Shown: positions 24,001 through 36,900 of the stretch, in pieces
Position numbering within the stretch: the stretch's first letter is position 1
Layout of the letters: the number at the start of each line of letters is the position of its first letter
NCBI RefSeq assembly: GCF_051020985.1
Contig: NW_027475138.1
Coordinates: 682,001-746,000 of the forward strand
DNA: 64,000 bases
Direction of reading: 5' to 3'
DNA from: Nomia melanderi
Taxonomy: Eukaryota > Arthropoda > Insecta > Hymenoptera > Halictidae
The notes under the pieces: model-generated
What the model saw: the letters and a program-made list of their open reading frames with translations, nothing else
The model's database searches: none
What the model was told of the DNA's origin: nothing
Program-made: the position numbers and the translations under genes

Positions 24001-26200
24001 GGAGGCCCTGGCGCATGAATGTGTGCAGCGGGATCGACCTCGGACCACCAGGGGCCGAGAAAACCGCAGTCTCATGGGGCCGGACACTCAGGGTCAGGGG
24101 AATATCCAATATATATCTGGTGATATCTCGGGTGCTATTAGAGATAGCGCAATATATCAATGTGCATTGTCTGTAGGAGGCCCTGGCGCATGAATCTGTG
24201 CAGCGGAAACGACCTCGGAACACCAGGGACCGAGAAAACCACCGTCTCATGGGGCCGGACACTCAGGGTCAGTGAAAAATCCAATATATATGTGGTGATA
24301 TCTCGGGTGCTTTTACAGATAGAGCAATAAATCAAAGTGCATTGTCTGTAGGAGGCCCTCGCGCATGAATCTGTGCAGCGGGAACAACCTCGGACCACCA
24401 GGGGCCGAGAAAACCACAGTCTCATGGGGCCGGACACTCAGGGTCAGGGGAAAATCCAATATATATCTGGTGATATCTCGGGTGCTATTAGAGATAGCGC
24501 AATAAACCAAAGTGAATTATCTGCAGGAGGCCCTGGCGCATGAATCTGTGCAGCGGGAACGACCTCGGATCACCAGGGGCCAAGAAAACTACCGTCTCAT
24601 GGGGCCGGATACTCAGGGTCAGTGAAAAATCCAATATATATCTGCTGATATCTCGGGTGCTATTACAGATAGCGCAATAAATCAAAGTGCATTGTCTGTA
24701 GGAGGCCCTTGCGCATGAATCTGTGCAGCGGGAACGACCTCGGACCACCAGGGGCCGAGAAAACCACAGTCTCATGGGGCCGGACACTCAGGGTCAGGGG
24801 AAAATCCAATATATATCTGGTGATAACTCGGGTGCTATTAGAGATAGCGCAATAAACCAAAGTGAATTATCTGCAGGAGGCCCTGGCGCATGATTCTGTG
24901 CAGCGGGAACGACCTCGGACCACCAGGGGCCGAGAAAACCACAGTCTCATGGGGCCGGACACTCAGGGTCAGGGGAAAATCCAATATATATCTGGTGATA
25001 TCTCGGGTGCTATTGGAGATAGCGCAATAAACCATAGTGAATTATCTGCAGGAGGCCCTGGCGCATGAATGTGTGCAGCGGGAACGACCTCGGACCACCA
25101 GGGGCCGAGAAAACCGCAGTCTCATGGGGCCGGACACTCAGGGTCAGGGGAATATCCAATATATATCTGGTGATATCTCGGGTGCTATTAGAGATAGCGC
25201 AATAAATCAATGTGCATTGTCTGTAGGAGGCCCTGGCGCATGAATCTGTGCAGCGGGAACAACCTCGGAACACCAGGGACCGAGAAAACCACCGTCTCAT
25301 GGGGCCGGACACTCAGGGTCAGTGAAAAATCCAATATATATGTGGTGATATCTCGGGTGCTATTACAGATAGAGCAATAAATCAAAGTGCATTGTCTGTA
25401 GGAGGCCCTCGCGCATGAATCTGTGCAGCGGGAACGACCTCGGAACACCAGGGGCCGAGAAAACCACAGTCTCATGGGGCCGGACACTCAGGGTCAGGGG
25501 AAAATCTAATATATATCTGGTGATATCTCGGGTGCTATTAGAGATAGCGCAATAAACCAAAGTGAATTATCTGCAGGAGGCCCTGGCGCATGAATCTGTG
25601 CAGCGGGAACGACCTCGGATCACCAGGGGCCGAGAAAACTACCGTCTCATGGGGCCGGATACTCAGGGTCAGTGAAAAATCCAATATATATCTGCTGATA
25701 TCTCGGGTGCTATTACAGATAGCGCAATAAATCAAAGTGCATTGTCTGTAGGAGGCCCTGGCGCATGAATCTGTGCAGCGGGAACGACCTCGGACCACCA
25801 GGGGCCGAGAAAACCACAGTCTCATGGGGCCGGACACTCAGGGTCAGGGGAAAATCCAATATATATCTGGTGATAACTCGGGTGCTATTAGAGATAGCGC
25901 AATAAACCAAAGTGAATTATCTGCAGGAGGCCCTGGCGCATGATTCTGTGCAGCGGGAACGACCTCGGACCACCAGGGGCCGAGAAAACCACAGTCTCAT
26001 GGGGCCGGACACTCAGGGTCAGGGGAAAATCCAATATATATCTGGTGATATCTCGGGTGCTATTGGAGATAGCGCAATAAACCATAGTGAATTATCTGCA
26101 GGAGGCCCTGGCGCATGAATGTGTGCAGCGGGAACGACCTCGGACCACCAGGGGCCGAGAAAACCGCAGTCTCATGGGGCCGGACACTCAGGGTCAGGGG
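24000..26200 (+). repeat. Six-monomer HOR (1050 bp), tandem copies
   Basis: Equivalent positions recur at 23960, 25010 and 26060, exactly 1050 bp (6 monomers) apart. The unit holds in order GAATGTGTGCAG with AACCGCAG, GGGGAATATCC, AATCAATGTGC, CCCTCGCGCATG, GGATCACCAGG with AACTACCG, ATCTGCTGATATC, GATAACTCGGG and GCATGATTCTG. Copies differ by few substitutions, such as GGGATCGACC near 24030 against GGGAACGACC in the next copy. Confidence 0.85.
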
Positions 26201-26734
26201 AATATCCAATATATATCTGGTGATATCTCGGGTGCTATTACAGATAGCGCAATAAATCAAAGGGCATTGTCTGTAGGAGGCCCTGGCGCATGAACCTGTG
26301 CAGCGGCAACGACCTCGGACCAACAGGGGCCGAGAAAACCACAGTCTCATGGGGCCGGACACTCAGGGTCAGGGGAAAATCCAATATATATCTGGTGATA
26401 TCTCGGGTGCTATTACAGATAGCGCAATAAATCAAAGTGCATTGTCTGTAGGAGGCCCTGGCGCATGAATCTGTGCAGCGGGAACGACCTCGGACCCCCA
26501 GGGGCCGAGAAAACCACACTCTCATGGGGCCGGACACTCAGGGTCAGGAGAAAATCCAATATATATCTGGTGATATCTCGGGTGCTAATAGAGATAGCGC
26601 AATAAACCAAAGTGAATTATCTGCAGGAGTCCCTAGCGCATGAATCTGTGCAGCGGGAACGTCCTCGGGCCTCCAGGGGCCGAGACAACCACCGTCTCAT
26701 GGGGCCGGACACTCAGGGTCAGCGTAAAATCCAA

Positions 26735-29065
26735 TATATATCTGGTGATATGTCGGGTGCTATTACAGATAGCGCAATAAATCAAAGTTCATTGTCTGGA
26801 GAAGGCCCTGGCGCATGAATCTGTGCAGCGGGAACGACCTCGGTCCACCAGGGGCCGAGAAAACCACCGTCTCATGGGGCTGGACACTCAGGGTGAGGGT
26901 AATATCCAATATATATCTGGTGATATCTCGGGTGCTATTACAGATAGCGCAATAAATCAAAGTGCATTGTCTGTAGGAGGCCCTGGCGCATGAATCTGTG
27001 CAGCGGGAACGACCTCGGAACACAAGGGGCCGAGAAAACCACCGTCTCATGGGGCAGGACACTCAGGGTCAGTGAAAAATCCAATATATATCTGGTGATA
27101 TCTCGGGTGCTATTACACATAGCGCAATAAATCAAAGTGCATTGTCTGTAGGAGACCCTGGCGCATGAACCTCTGCAGCGGGAACGACCTCGGACCACTA
27201 GGGGCCGAGAAAACGACCGTCTCATGGGGCCGGACGCTCGGGGTCAGTGAAAAATCCAATATATATCTGGTGATATCTCGGGTGCTATTACAGATAGCGC
27301 AATAAATCAAAGTGCATTGTCTGTAGGAGGCCCTGGCGCATGAATCTGTGCAGCGAGAACGACCTCGGACCACCAGGAGCCGAGACAACCACCGTCTCAT
27401 GGGGCCGGACACTCAGGGTCAGGGGAATATCCAATATATATCTGGTGATATCTCGGGTGGTATTACAGATAGCGCAATAAATCAAAGTGCATTGTCTGTA
27501 GGAGGCCCTGGCGCATGAATCTGTGCAGCGGGAACGACCTCGGACCACCAGGGGCCGAGAAAACCACAGTCTCATGGGGCCGGACACTCAGGGTCAGGGG
27601 AAAATCCAATATATATCTGGTGATATCTCGGGTGCTATTAGAGATAGCGCAATAAATCAAAGTGCATTGTCTGCAGGAGGCCCTGGCGCATGAATCTGTG
27701 CAGCGGGAACGTCCTCGGAACACCAGGGGCCGAGAAAACCACCGTCTCATGGGGCCGGACACTCAGGGTCAGTGAAAAATCCAATATATATCTGGTGATA
27801 TCTCGGGTGCTATTACAGATAGCGCAATAAATCAAAGTGCATTGTCTGTAGGAGGCCCTGGCGCATGAATCTGTGCAGCGGGAACGACCTCGGACCACCA
27901 GGGTCCGAGAAAACGACCGTCTCATGGGGCCGGACACTCAGGGTCAGGGGAAAATCCAATATATATCTGCTGATATCTCGGGTGCTATTACAGATAGCGC
28001 AATAAATCAAAGTGCATTGTCTGTAGGAGGCCCTGGCGCATGAATCTGTGCAGCGGGAACGACCTCGGACCACCAGGGGCCGAGAAAACCACAGTCTCAT
28101 GGGGCCGGACACTCAGGGTCAGGGAAAATCCAATATATATCTGGTGATATCTCGGGTGCTATTAGAGATAGCGCAATAAATCAAAGTGCATTGTCTGTAG
28201 GAGGCCCTGGCGCATGAACCTGTGCAGCGGGAACGACCTCGGACCACCAGGGGCCGAGAAAACGACCGTCTCATGGGGCCGGACGCTCAGGGTCAGTGAA
28301 AAATCCAATATATATCTGGTGATATCTCGGGTGCTATTACAGATAGCGCAATAAATCAAAGTGCATTGTCTGTAGGAGGCCCTGGCGCATGAATCTGTGA
28401 AGCGGCAACGACCTCTGACCACCAGGGGCCGAGAAAACCACAGTCTCATGGGGCCGGACACTCAGGGTCAGGGGAAAATCCAGTATATATCTGGTGATAT
28501 CACGGGTGCTATTAGAGATAGCGCAATAAACCAAAGTGAATTATCTGCAGGAGGCCCTGGCGCATGAATCTGTGCAGCGGGAACGACCTCGGACCACCAG
28601 GGGCCGAAAAAACCACAGTCTCATGGGGCCGGATACTCAGGGTCAGGGGAAAATCCAATAAAGATCTGGTGATATCTCGGGTGCTATTACAGATAGCGCA
28701 ATAAATCAAAGTGCATTGTCTGTAGGAGGCCCTGGCGCATGAATCTGTGCAGCGGGAACGACCTCGGACCACCAGGGACCGAGACAACCACCGTCTCATG
28801 GGGCCGGACACTCAGGGTCAGGGAAAAATCAAAAATATATCTGGTGATATCTCGGGTGCTATTACAGATAGCGCAATAAATCAAAGTGCATTGTCTGTAG
28901 GAGGCCCTGGCGCATGAATCTGTGAAGCGGCAACGACCTCGGACCACCAGGGATAAGAAAACCACAGTCTCATGGGGCCGGACACTCAGGGTCAGGGCAA
29001 AATCCAATATATATCTGGTGATATCTCGGGTGCTATTAGAGATAGCGCAATAAACCAAAGTGAAT
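26735..29065 (+). repeat. Second copy of block 21660-23290, four monomers longer
   Basis: The left part (26763-27412) matches 21689-22338 at offset 5074 (29 monomers minus 1 bp) and the right part (28162-29058) matches 22388-23284 at offset 5774 (33 monomers minus 1 bp). The 700-bp difference is exactly four monomers, about 27420-28120 in this copy. Both copies share GTCAGGGAAAATCC with one base missing (22350 and 28122) and the GGGATAAGAAAAC change (23179 and 28953). Confidence 0.78.
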
Positions 29066-29194
29066 TATCTGCAGGAGGCCCTGGCGCATGAATCTGTGCA
29101 GCGGGAACGACCTCGGATCACCAGGGGCCGAGAAAACTACCGTCTCATGGGGCCGGATACTCAGGGTCAGTGAAAAATCCAATATATATCTGCT

Positions 29195-32100
29195 GATATC
29201 TCGGGTGCTATTACAGATAGCGCAATAAATCAAAGTGCATTGTCTGTAGGAGGCCCTGGCGCATGAATCTGTGAAGCGGCAACGACCTCGGACCACCAGG
29301 GATAAGAAAACCACAGTCTCATGGGGCCGGACACTCAGGGTAAGGGCAAAATCCAATATATATCTGGTGATATCTCGGGTGCTATTAGAGATAGCGCAAT
29401 AAACCAAAGTGAATTATATGCAGGAGGCCCTGGCGCATGAATCTGTGCAGCGGGAACGACCTCGGACCACCAGGGGCCGAGAAAACCACCGTCTCATGGA
29501 GCCGGACAATCAGGGTCAGGGAAAAATGCTATATATATCTGGTGATATGTCAGGTGCTATTACAGATAGCGCAATAAATCAAAGTGCATTGTCTGGAGGA
29601 GGCACTGGCGCATGAATCTGGGCAGCGGGAACGACCTCGGACCACCAGGGGCCGAGAAAACCACAGTCTAATGGGGCCGGACACTCAGGGTCAGGGGAAA
29701 ATCCAATATATATCTGGTGATATCTCGGGTGCTATTAGATACAGCGCAATAAACCAAAGTGAATTATCTGCAGGAGGCCCTGGCGCATGAATCTGGGCAG
29801 CGGGAACGACCTCGGACCACCAGGGGCCGAGAAAACCACAGTCTAATGGGGCCGGACACTCAGGGTCAGTGAAAAATCCAATATATATCTGGTGATATCT
29901 CGGGTGCTATTACAGATAGCGCAATAAATCAAAGTGCATTGTCTGTAGGAGGCCCTGGCGCATGAATCTGTGCAGCGGGAACGACCTCGGAACACAAGGG
30001 GCTGAGAAAACCACCGTCTCATGGGGCAGGACACTCAGGGTCAGTGAAAAATCCAATATATATCTGGTGATATCTCGGGTGCTATTACACATAGCGCAAT
30101 AAATCAAAGTGCATTGTCTGTAGGAGACCCTGGCGCATGAACCTCTGCAGCGGGAACGACCTCGGACCACTAGGGGCCGAGAAAACGACCGTCTCATGGG
30201 GCCGGACGCTCAGGGTCAGTGAAAAATCCAATATATATCTGGTGATATCTCGGGTGCTATTACAGATAGCGCAATAAATCAAAGTGCATTGTCTGTAGGA
30301 GGCCCTAGTGCATGAATCTGTGCAGCGGGAACGACCTCGGACCCCCAGGGGCCGAGACAACCACCGTCTCATGGGGCCGGACACTCAGGGTCTGGGAAAA
30401 ATCCAATATATATCCGGTGATATCTCGGGTGCTATTACAGAAAGCGCAATAAATCAAAGTGTATTATCTGCAGGAGGCCCTGGCGCATGGATTTGTGCAG
30501 CGGGAACGACCTCGGACCACCAGGGTCCGAGAAAAACACCGTCTCATGGGGCCGCACACTCAGGGTCAGTGAAAAATCCAATATATATCTGGTGATATCT
30601 CGGGTGCTATTACAGATAGCGCAATAAATCAAAGTGCATTGTCTGTAGGAGGCCCTGGCGCATGAATCTGTGCAGCGGCAAGGACCTCGGACCACCAGGG
30701 GCCGAGAAAACCACAGTCTCATGCGGCCGGACACTCAGGGTCAGGGGAAAGTCCAATATATATCTGGTGATATCTCGGGTGCTATTACAGATAGCGCAAT
30801 AAATCAAAGTGCATTGTCTGTAGGAGGCCCTGGCGCATGAATCTGTGCAGTGGGAACGACCTCGGACCACCAGGGGCCGAGAAAACGACCGTCTCATGGG
30901 GCCGGACACTCAGGGTCAGGGGAAAATCCAATATAGATCTGGTGATATCTCGGGTGCTATTACAGATAGCGCAATAAATCAAAGTGCATTGTCTGTAGGA
31001 GGCCCTGGCGCATGAATCTGTGCAGCGGGAACGACCTCGGACAACCAGGGTCCGAGAAAACCACAGTCTCATGGGGCCGGACACTCAGTGACAGGGGAAA
31101 ATCCAGTATATATCTGGAGATATCTCGGGTGCTATTAGAGATAGCGCAATAAACCAAAGTGAATTATCTGCAGGAGGCCCTGGCGCATGAATCTGTGCAG
31201 CGGGAACGACCGCGGACCACCAGGGGCCGAAAAAACCACAGTCTCATGGGGCCGGATACTCAGGGTCAGGGGAAAATCCAATATAGACCTGGTGATATCT
31301 CGGGTGCTATTACAGATAGCGCCATAAATCAAAGTGCATTGTCTGTAGGAGGCCCTGGCGCATGAATCTGTGCAGCGAGAACGACCTCGGACCACCAGGA
31401 GCCGAGACAACCACCGTCTCATGGGGCCGGACACTCAGGGTCAGGGGAATATCCAATATATATCTGGTGATATCTCGGGTGGTATTACAGATAGCGCAAT
31501 AAATCAAAGTGCATTGTCTGTAGGAGGCCCTGGCGCATGAATCTGTGCAGCGGGAACGACCTCGGACCACCAGGGGCCGAGAAAACCACAGTCTCATGGG
31601 GCCGGACACTCAGGGTCAGGGGAAAATCCAATATATATCTGGTGATATCTCGGGTGCTATTAGAGATAGCGCAATAAATCAAAGTGCATTGTCTGCAGGA
31701 GGCCCTGGCGCATGAATCTGTGCAGCGGGAACGACCTCGGGCCACCAGGAGCTGAGAAAACGACCGTCTCATGGGGCCGGACACTCAGGGTCAGTGAAAA
31801 ATCCAATATATATCTGGTGATATCTCGGCTGCTATTACAGATAGCGGAATAAATCAAAGTGCATTGTCTGTAGGAGGCCCTGGCGCATGAATCTGTGCAG
31901 CGGGAACGACCTCGGACCACCAGGGGCCGAGAAAACCACAGTCTCATGGGGCCGGACACTCAGGGTCAGGGGAAAATCCAGTATATATCTGGTGATATCT
32001 CGGGTGCTATTAGAGATAGCGCAATAAACCAAAGTGAATTATCTGCAGGAGGCCCTGGCGCATGAATCTGTGCAGCGGGAACGACCTCGGGCCACCAGGG

Positions 32101-33665
32101 GCTGAGAAAACGACCGTCACATGGGGCCGGACACTCAGGGTCAGTGAAAAATCCAATATATATCTGGTGATATCTCGGCTGCTATTACAGATAGCGGAAT
32201 AAATCTAAGTGCATTATCTGTAGGTGGCCCTGTCGCATGAATCTGTGCAGCGGGAACGACCTCGGGCCACCAGGGGCCGAAAAAACCACAGTCTCATGGG
32301 GCCGGACTCTCACGGTCAGGGTAAAATCCAATATATATCTGGTGATATCTCGGGTCCTATTACAGATAGCGAAATAAATCAAAGTGCATTGTCTGTAGGA
32401 GGCCCTGGCGCATGAATCTGTGCAGCGGGAACGACCTCGGACCACCAGGGGCCGAGGAAACCACAGTCTCATGGGGCCGGACACTCAGGGTCAGGGAAAA
32501 ATCCAATATATATCTGGTGATATCTCGGGTTATATTACAGATAGCACAATAAATCAAAGTGAATTATGTGCAGGAGGCCCTGGCCCATGCATCTGTGCAG
32601 CGGGAACGACCTCGGACCACCAGGGGCCGAGAAAACCACCGTCTCATGGGGCCGGACACTCAGGGTCAGGGAAAAATGCAATATATATCTGGTGATATGT
32701 CGGGTGCTATTACAGATAGCACAATAAATCAAAGTGGATTGTCTGGACGAGGCCCTGGCGCATGAATCTGGGCAGCGGGAACGACCTCGGACCACCAGGG
32801 GCCGAGAAAACCACAGTCTCATGGGGCCGGACACTCAGGGTCAGGGGAAAATCCAATATATATCTGGTGATATCTCGGGTGCTATTAGAGATAGGGCAAT
32901 AAACCAAAGTGAATTATCTGCAGCAGGCCCTGGCGCATGAATCTGTGCAACGGGAACGACCTCGCACCACCAGGGGCCGAGAAAACCACAGTCTCATGGG
33001 GCCGGACACTCAGGGTCAGGAGAAAATCCAATATATATCTGGTGATATCTCGAGTGCTATTACAGATAGCGCAATAAATCAAAGTGCGTTGTCTGTAGGA
33101 GGACCTTGCGCATGAATCTGTGCAGCGGGAACTACCTCGGACCACCAGGGGCCGAGAAAACCACCGTCTCATGGGGCCGGACAGTCAGGGTCAGGGAAAA
33201 ATCCAATATATTTCTGGTGATATCTCGGGTTATATTACAGATAGAACAATAAATCAAAGTGCATTGTTTGTAGGAGGCCCTGGCGCATGAATCTGTGCAG
33301 CCGGAACGACCTCGAACCACCAGGGGCCGCGAAAACCACCGTCTCATAGGGCCGGACACACAGGGTCAGTGAAAGATCCAATATATATCTGGTGGTATCT
33401 CGGGTGCTATTACAGATAGCGTAATAAATAAATGTGCATTGTCTGTAGGAGGCCCTGGCGCATGAATCTGTGCAGAGGGAACGACCTCGGACCACCAGGG
33501 GCCGAGAAAACCACCGTCTCATGGGGCCGGACACTCAGGGTCAGGGAAGAATCCATTATATATCTGGTGATATATCGGGTGCTATTACAGATAGCGCAAT
33601 AAATCAAAGTGCATTGTCTGTAGGAGGCCCTGGCGCATGAATCTGTGCAGCGGGAACGACCTCGG
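29195..33665 (+). repeat. Giant HOR unit, copy 1 (about 4.5 kb)
   Basis: Positions 29195-31740 match 33919-36464 at a constant offset of 4724 bp (27 monomers minus 1). I found a single substitution between them (A at 31677, G at 36401). Positions 31740-32190 match 37339-37789 (offset 5599) and 32190-33665 match 38139-39614 (offset 5949). The unit is followed after only about 250 bp by its second copy, so it is a tandem duplication of a very long higher-order unit. It includes monomers with CATGGAGCCGGACAATC, TCTAATGGGG, CACAAGGGGCTGAG and TATTTCTGG. Confidence 0.88.
33290..33440 (+). repeat. Variant monomer 'CATAGGGCC', founding copy of a dispersed set
   Basis: This monomer combines GCAGCCGGAACG, CTCGAACCACC, GGGGCCGCGAAAAC, CTCATAGGGCCGG, GTGAAAGATCC, GGTGGTATCTC and GCGTAATAAATAAATG. 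The same combination is found near 39239-39389, 40289-40439 and 41689-41839. The first two are the giant-HOR pair; the later ones are 6 and 8 monomers further on. Confidence 0.8.
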
Positions 33666-33918
33666 ACCACCAGGGGCCGAAAAAACCAGAGTCTCATGGG
33701 GCCGGATACTCAGGGTCAGGGGAAAATCCAATAAAGATCTGGTGATATCTCGGGTGCTATTACAGATAGCGCAATAAATCAAAGTGCATTGTCTGTAGGA
33801 GGCCCTGGCGCATGAATCTGTGCAGCGGGAACGACCTCGGACCACCAGGGGCCGAGACAACCACCGTCTCATGGGGCCGGACACTCAGGGTCAGGGAAAA
33901 ATCAAAAATATATCTGGT

Positions 33919-36900
33919 GATATCTCGGGTGCTATTACAGATAGCGCAATAAATCAAAGTGCATTGTCTGTAGGAGGCCCTGGCGCATGAATCTGTGAAG
34001 CGGCAACGACCTCGGACCACCAGGGATAAGAAAACCACAGTCTCATGGGGCCGGACACTCAGGGTAAGGGCAAAATCCAATATATATCTGGTGATATCTC
34101 GGGTGCTATTAGAGATAGCGCAATAAACCAAAGTGAATTATATGCAGGAGGCCCTGGCGCATGAATCTGTGCAGCGGGAACGACCTCGGACCACCAGGGG
34201 CCGAGAAAACCACCGTCTCATGGAGCCGGACAATCAGGGTCAGGGAAAAATGCTATATATATCTGGTGATATGTCAGGTGCTATTACAGATAGCGCAATA
34301 AATCAAAGTGCATTGTCTGGAGGAGGCACTGGCGCATGAATCTGGGCAGCGGGAACGACCTCGGACCACCAGGGGCCGAGAAAACCACAGTCTAATGGGG
34401 CCGGACACTCAGGGTCAGGGGAAAATCCAATATATATCTGGTGATATCTCGGGTGCTATTAGATACAGCGCAATAAACCAAAGTGAATTATCTGCAGGAG
34501 GCCCTGGCGCATGAATCTGGGCAGCGGGAACGACCTCGGACCACCAGGGGCCGAGAAAACCACAGTCTAATGGGGCCGGACACTCAGGGTCAGTGAAAAA
34601 TCCAATATATATCTGGTGATATCTCGGGTGCTATTACAGATAGCGCAATAAATCAAAGTGCATTGTCTGTAGGAGGCCCTGGCGCATGAATCTGTGCAGC
34701 GGGAACGACCTCGGAACACAAGGGGCTGAGAAAACCACCGTCTCATGGGGCAGGACACTCAGGGTCAGTGAAAAATCCAATATATATCTGGTGATATCTC
34801 GGGTGCTATTACACATAGCGCAATAAATCAAAGTGCATTGTCTGTAGGAGACCCTGGCGCATGAACCTCTGCAGCGGGAACGACCTCGGACCACTAGGGG
34901 CCGAGAAAACGACCGTCTCATGGGGCCGGACGCTCAGGGTCAGTGAAAAATCCAATATATATCTGGTGATATCTCGGGTGCTATTACAGATAGCGCAATA
35001 AATCAAAGTGCATTGTCTGTAGGAGGCCCTAGTGCATGAATCTGTGCAGCGGGAACGACCTCGGACCCCCAGGGGCCGAGACAACCACCGTCTCATGGGG
35101 CCGGACACTCAGGGTCTGGGAAAAATCCAATATATATCCGGTGATATCTCGGGTGCTATTACAGAAAGCGCAATAAATCAAAGTGTATTATCTGCAGGAG
35201 GCCCTGGCGCATGGATTTGTGCAGCGGGAACGACCTCGGACCACCAGGGTCCGAGAAAAACACCGTCTCATGGGGCCGCACACTCAGGGTCAGTGAAAAA
35301 TCCAATATATATCTGGTGATATCTCGGGTGCTATTACAGATAGCGCAATAAATCAAAGTGCATTGTCTGTAGGAGGCCCTGGCGCATGAATCTGTGCAGC
35401 GGCAAGGACCTCGGACCACCAGGGGCCGAGAAAACCACAGTCTCATGCGGCCGGACACTCAGGGTCAGGGGAAAGTCCAATATATATCTGGTGATATCTC
35501 GGGTGCTATTACAGATAGCGCAATAAATCAAAGTGCATTGTCTGTAGGAGGCCCTGGCGCATGAATCTGTGCAGTGGGAACGACCTCGGACCACCAGGGG
35601 CCGAGAAAACGACCGTCTCATGGGGCCGGACACTCAGGGTCAGGGGAAAATCCAATATAGATCTGGTGATATCTCGGGTGCTATTACAGATAGCGCAATA
35701 AATCAAAGTGCATTGTCTGTAGGAGGCCCTGGCGCATGAATCTGTGCAGCGGGAACGACCTCGGACAACCAGGGTCCGAGAAAACCACAGTCTCATGGGG
35801 CCGGACACTCAGTGACAGGGGAAAATCCAGTATATATCTGGAGATATCTCGGGTGCTATTAGAGATAGCGCAATAAACCAAAGTGAATTATCTGCAGGAG
35901 GCCCTGGCGCATGAATCTGTGCAGCGGGAACGACCGCGGACCACCAGGGGCCGAAAAAACCACAGTCTCATGGGGCCGGATACTCAGGGTCAGGGGAAAA
36001 TCCAATATAGACCTGGTGATATCTCGGGTGCTATTACAGATAGCGCCATAAATCAAAGTGCATTGTCTGTAGGAGGCCCTGGCGCATGAATCTGTGCAGC
36101 GAGAACGACCTCGGACCACCAGGAGCCGAGACAACCACCGTCTCATGGGGCCGGACACTCAGGGTCAGGGGAATATCCAATATATATCTGGTGATATCTC
36201 GGGTGGTATTACAGATAGCGCAATAAATCAAAGTGCATTGTCTGTAGGAGGCCCTGGCGCATGAATCTGTGCAGCGGGAACGACCTCGGACCACCAGGGG
36301 CCGAGAAAACCACAGTCTCATGGGGCCGGACACTCAGGGTCAGGGGAAAATCCAATATATATCTGGTGATATCTCGGGTGCTATTAGAGATAGCGCAATA
36401 GATCAAAGTGCATTGTCTGCAGGAGGCCCTGGCGCATGAATCTGTGCAGCGGGAACGACCTCGGAACACCAGGGGCCGAGAAAACCACCGTCTCATGGGG
36501 CCGGACACTCAGGGTCAGTGAAAAATCCAATATATATCTGGTGATATCTCGGGTGCTATTACAGATAGCGCAATAAATCAAAGTGCATTGTCTGTAGGAG
36601 GCCCTGGCGCATGAATCTGTGCAGCGGGAACGACCTCGGACCACCAGGGTCCGAGAAAACCACAGTCTCATGGGGCCGGACACTCAGGGTCAGGGAAAAA
36701 TCCATTATATATCTGGTGATATATCGGGTGTCATTAGAGATAGCTCGATAAATCAAAGTGCATTGTCTGCAGGAGGCCCTGACGCATGAATCTGTGCAGC
36801 GGGAACGACCTCGGACCACCAGGGGCCGAGAAAACCACAGTCTCATGGGGCCGAGAACTCAGGGTCAGGCAAAAATCCAATATATATCTGGTGATATCTC

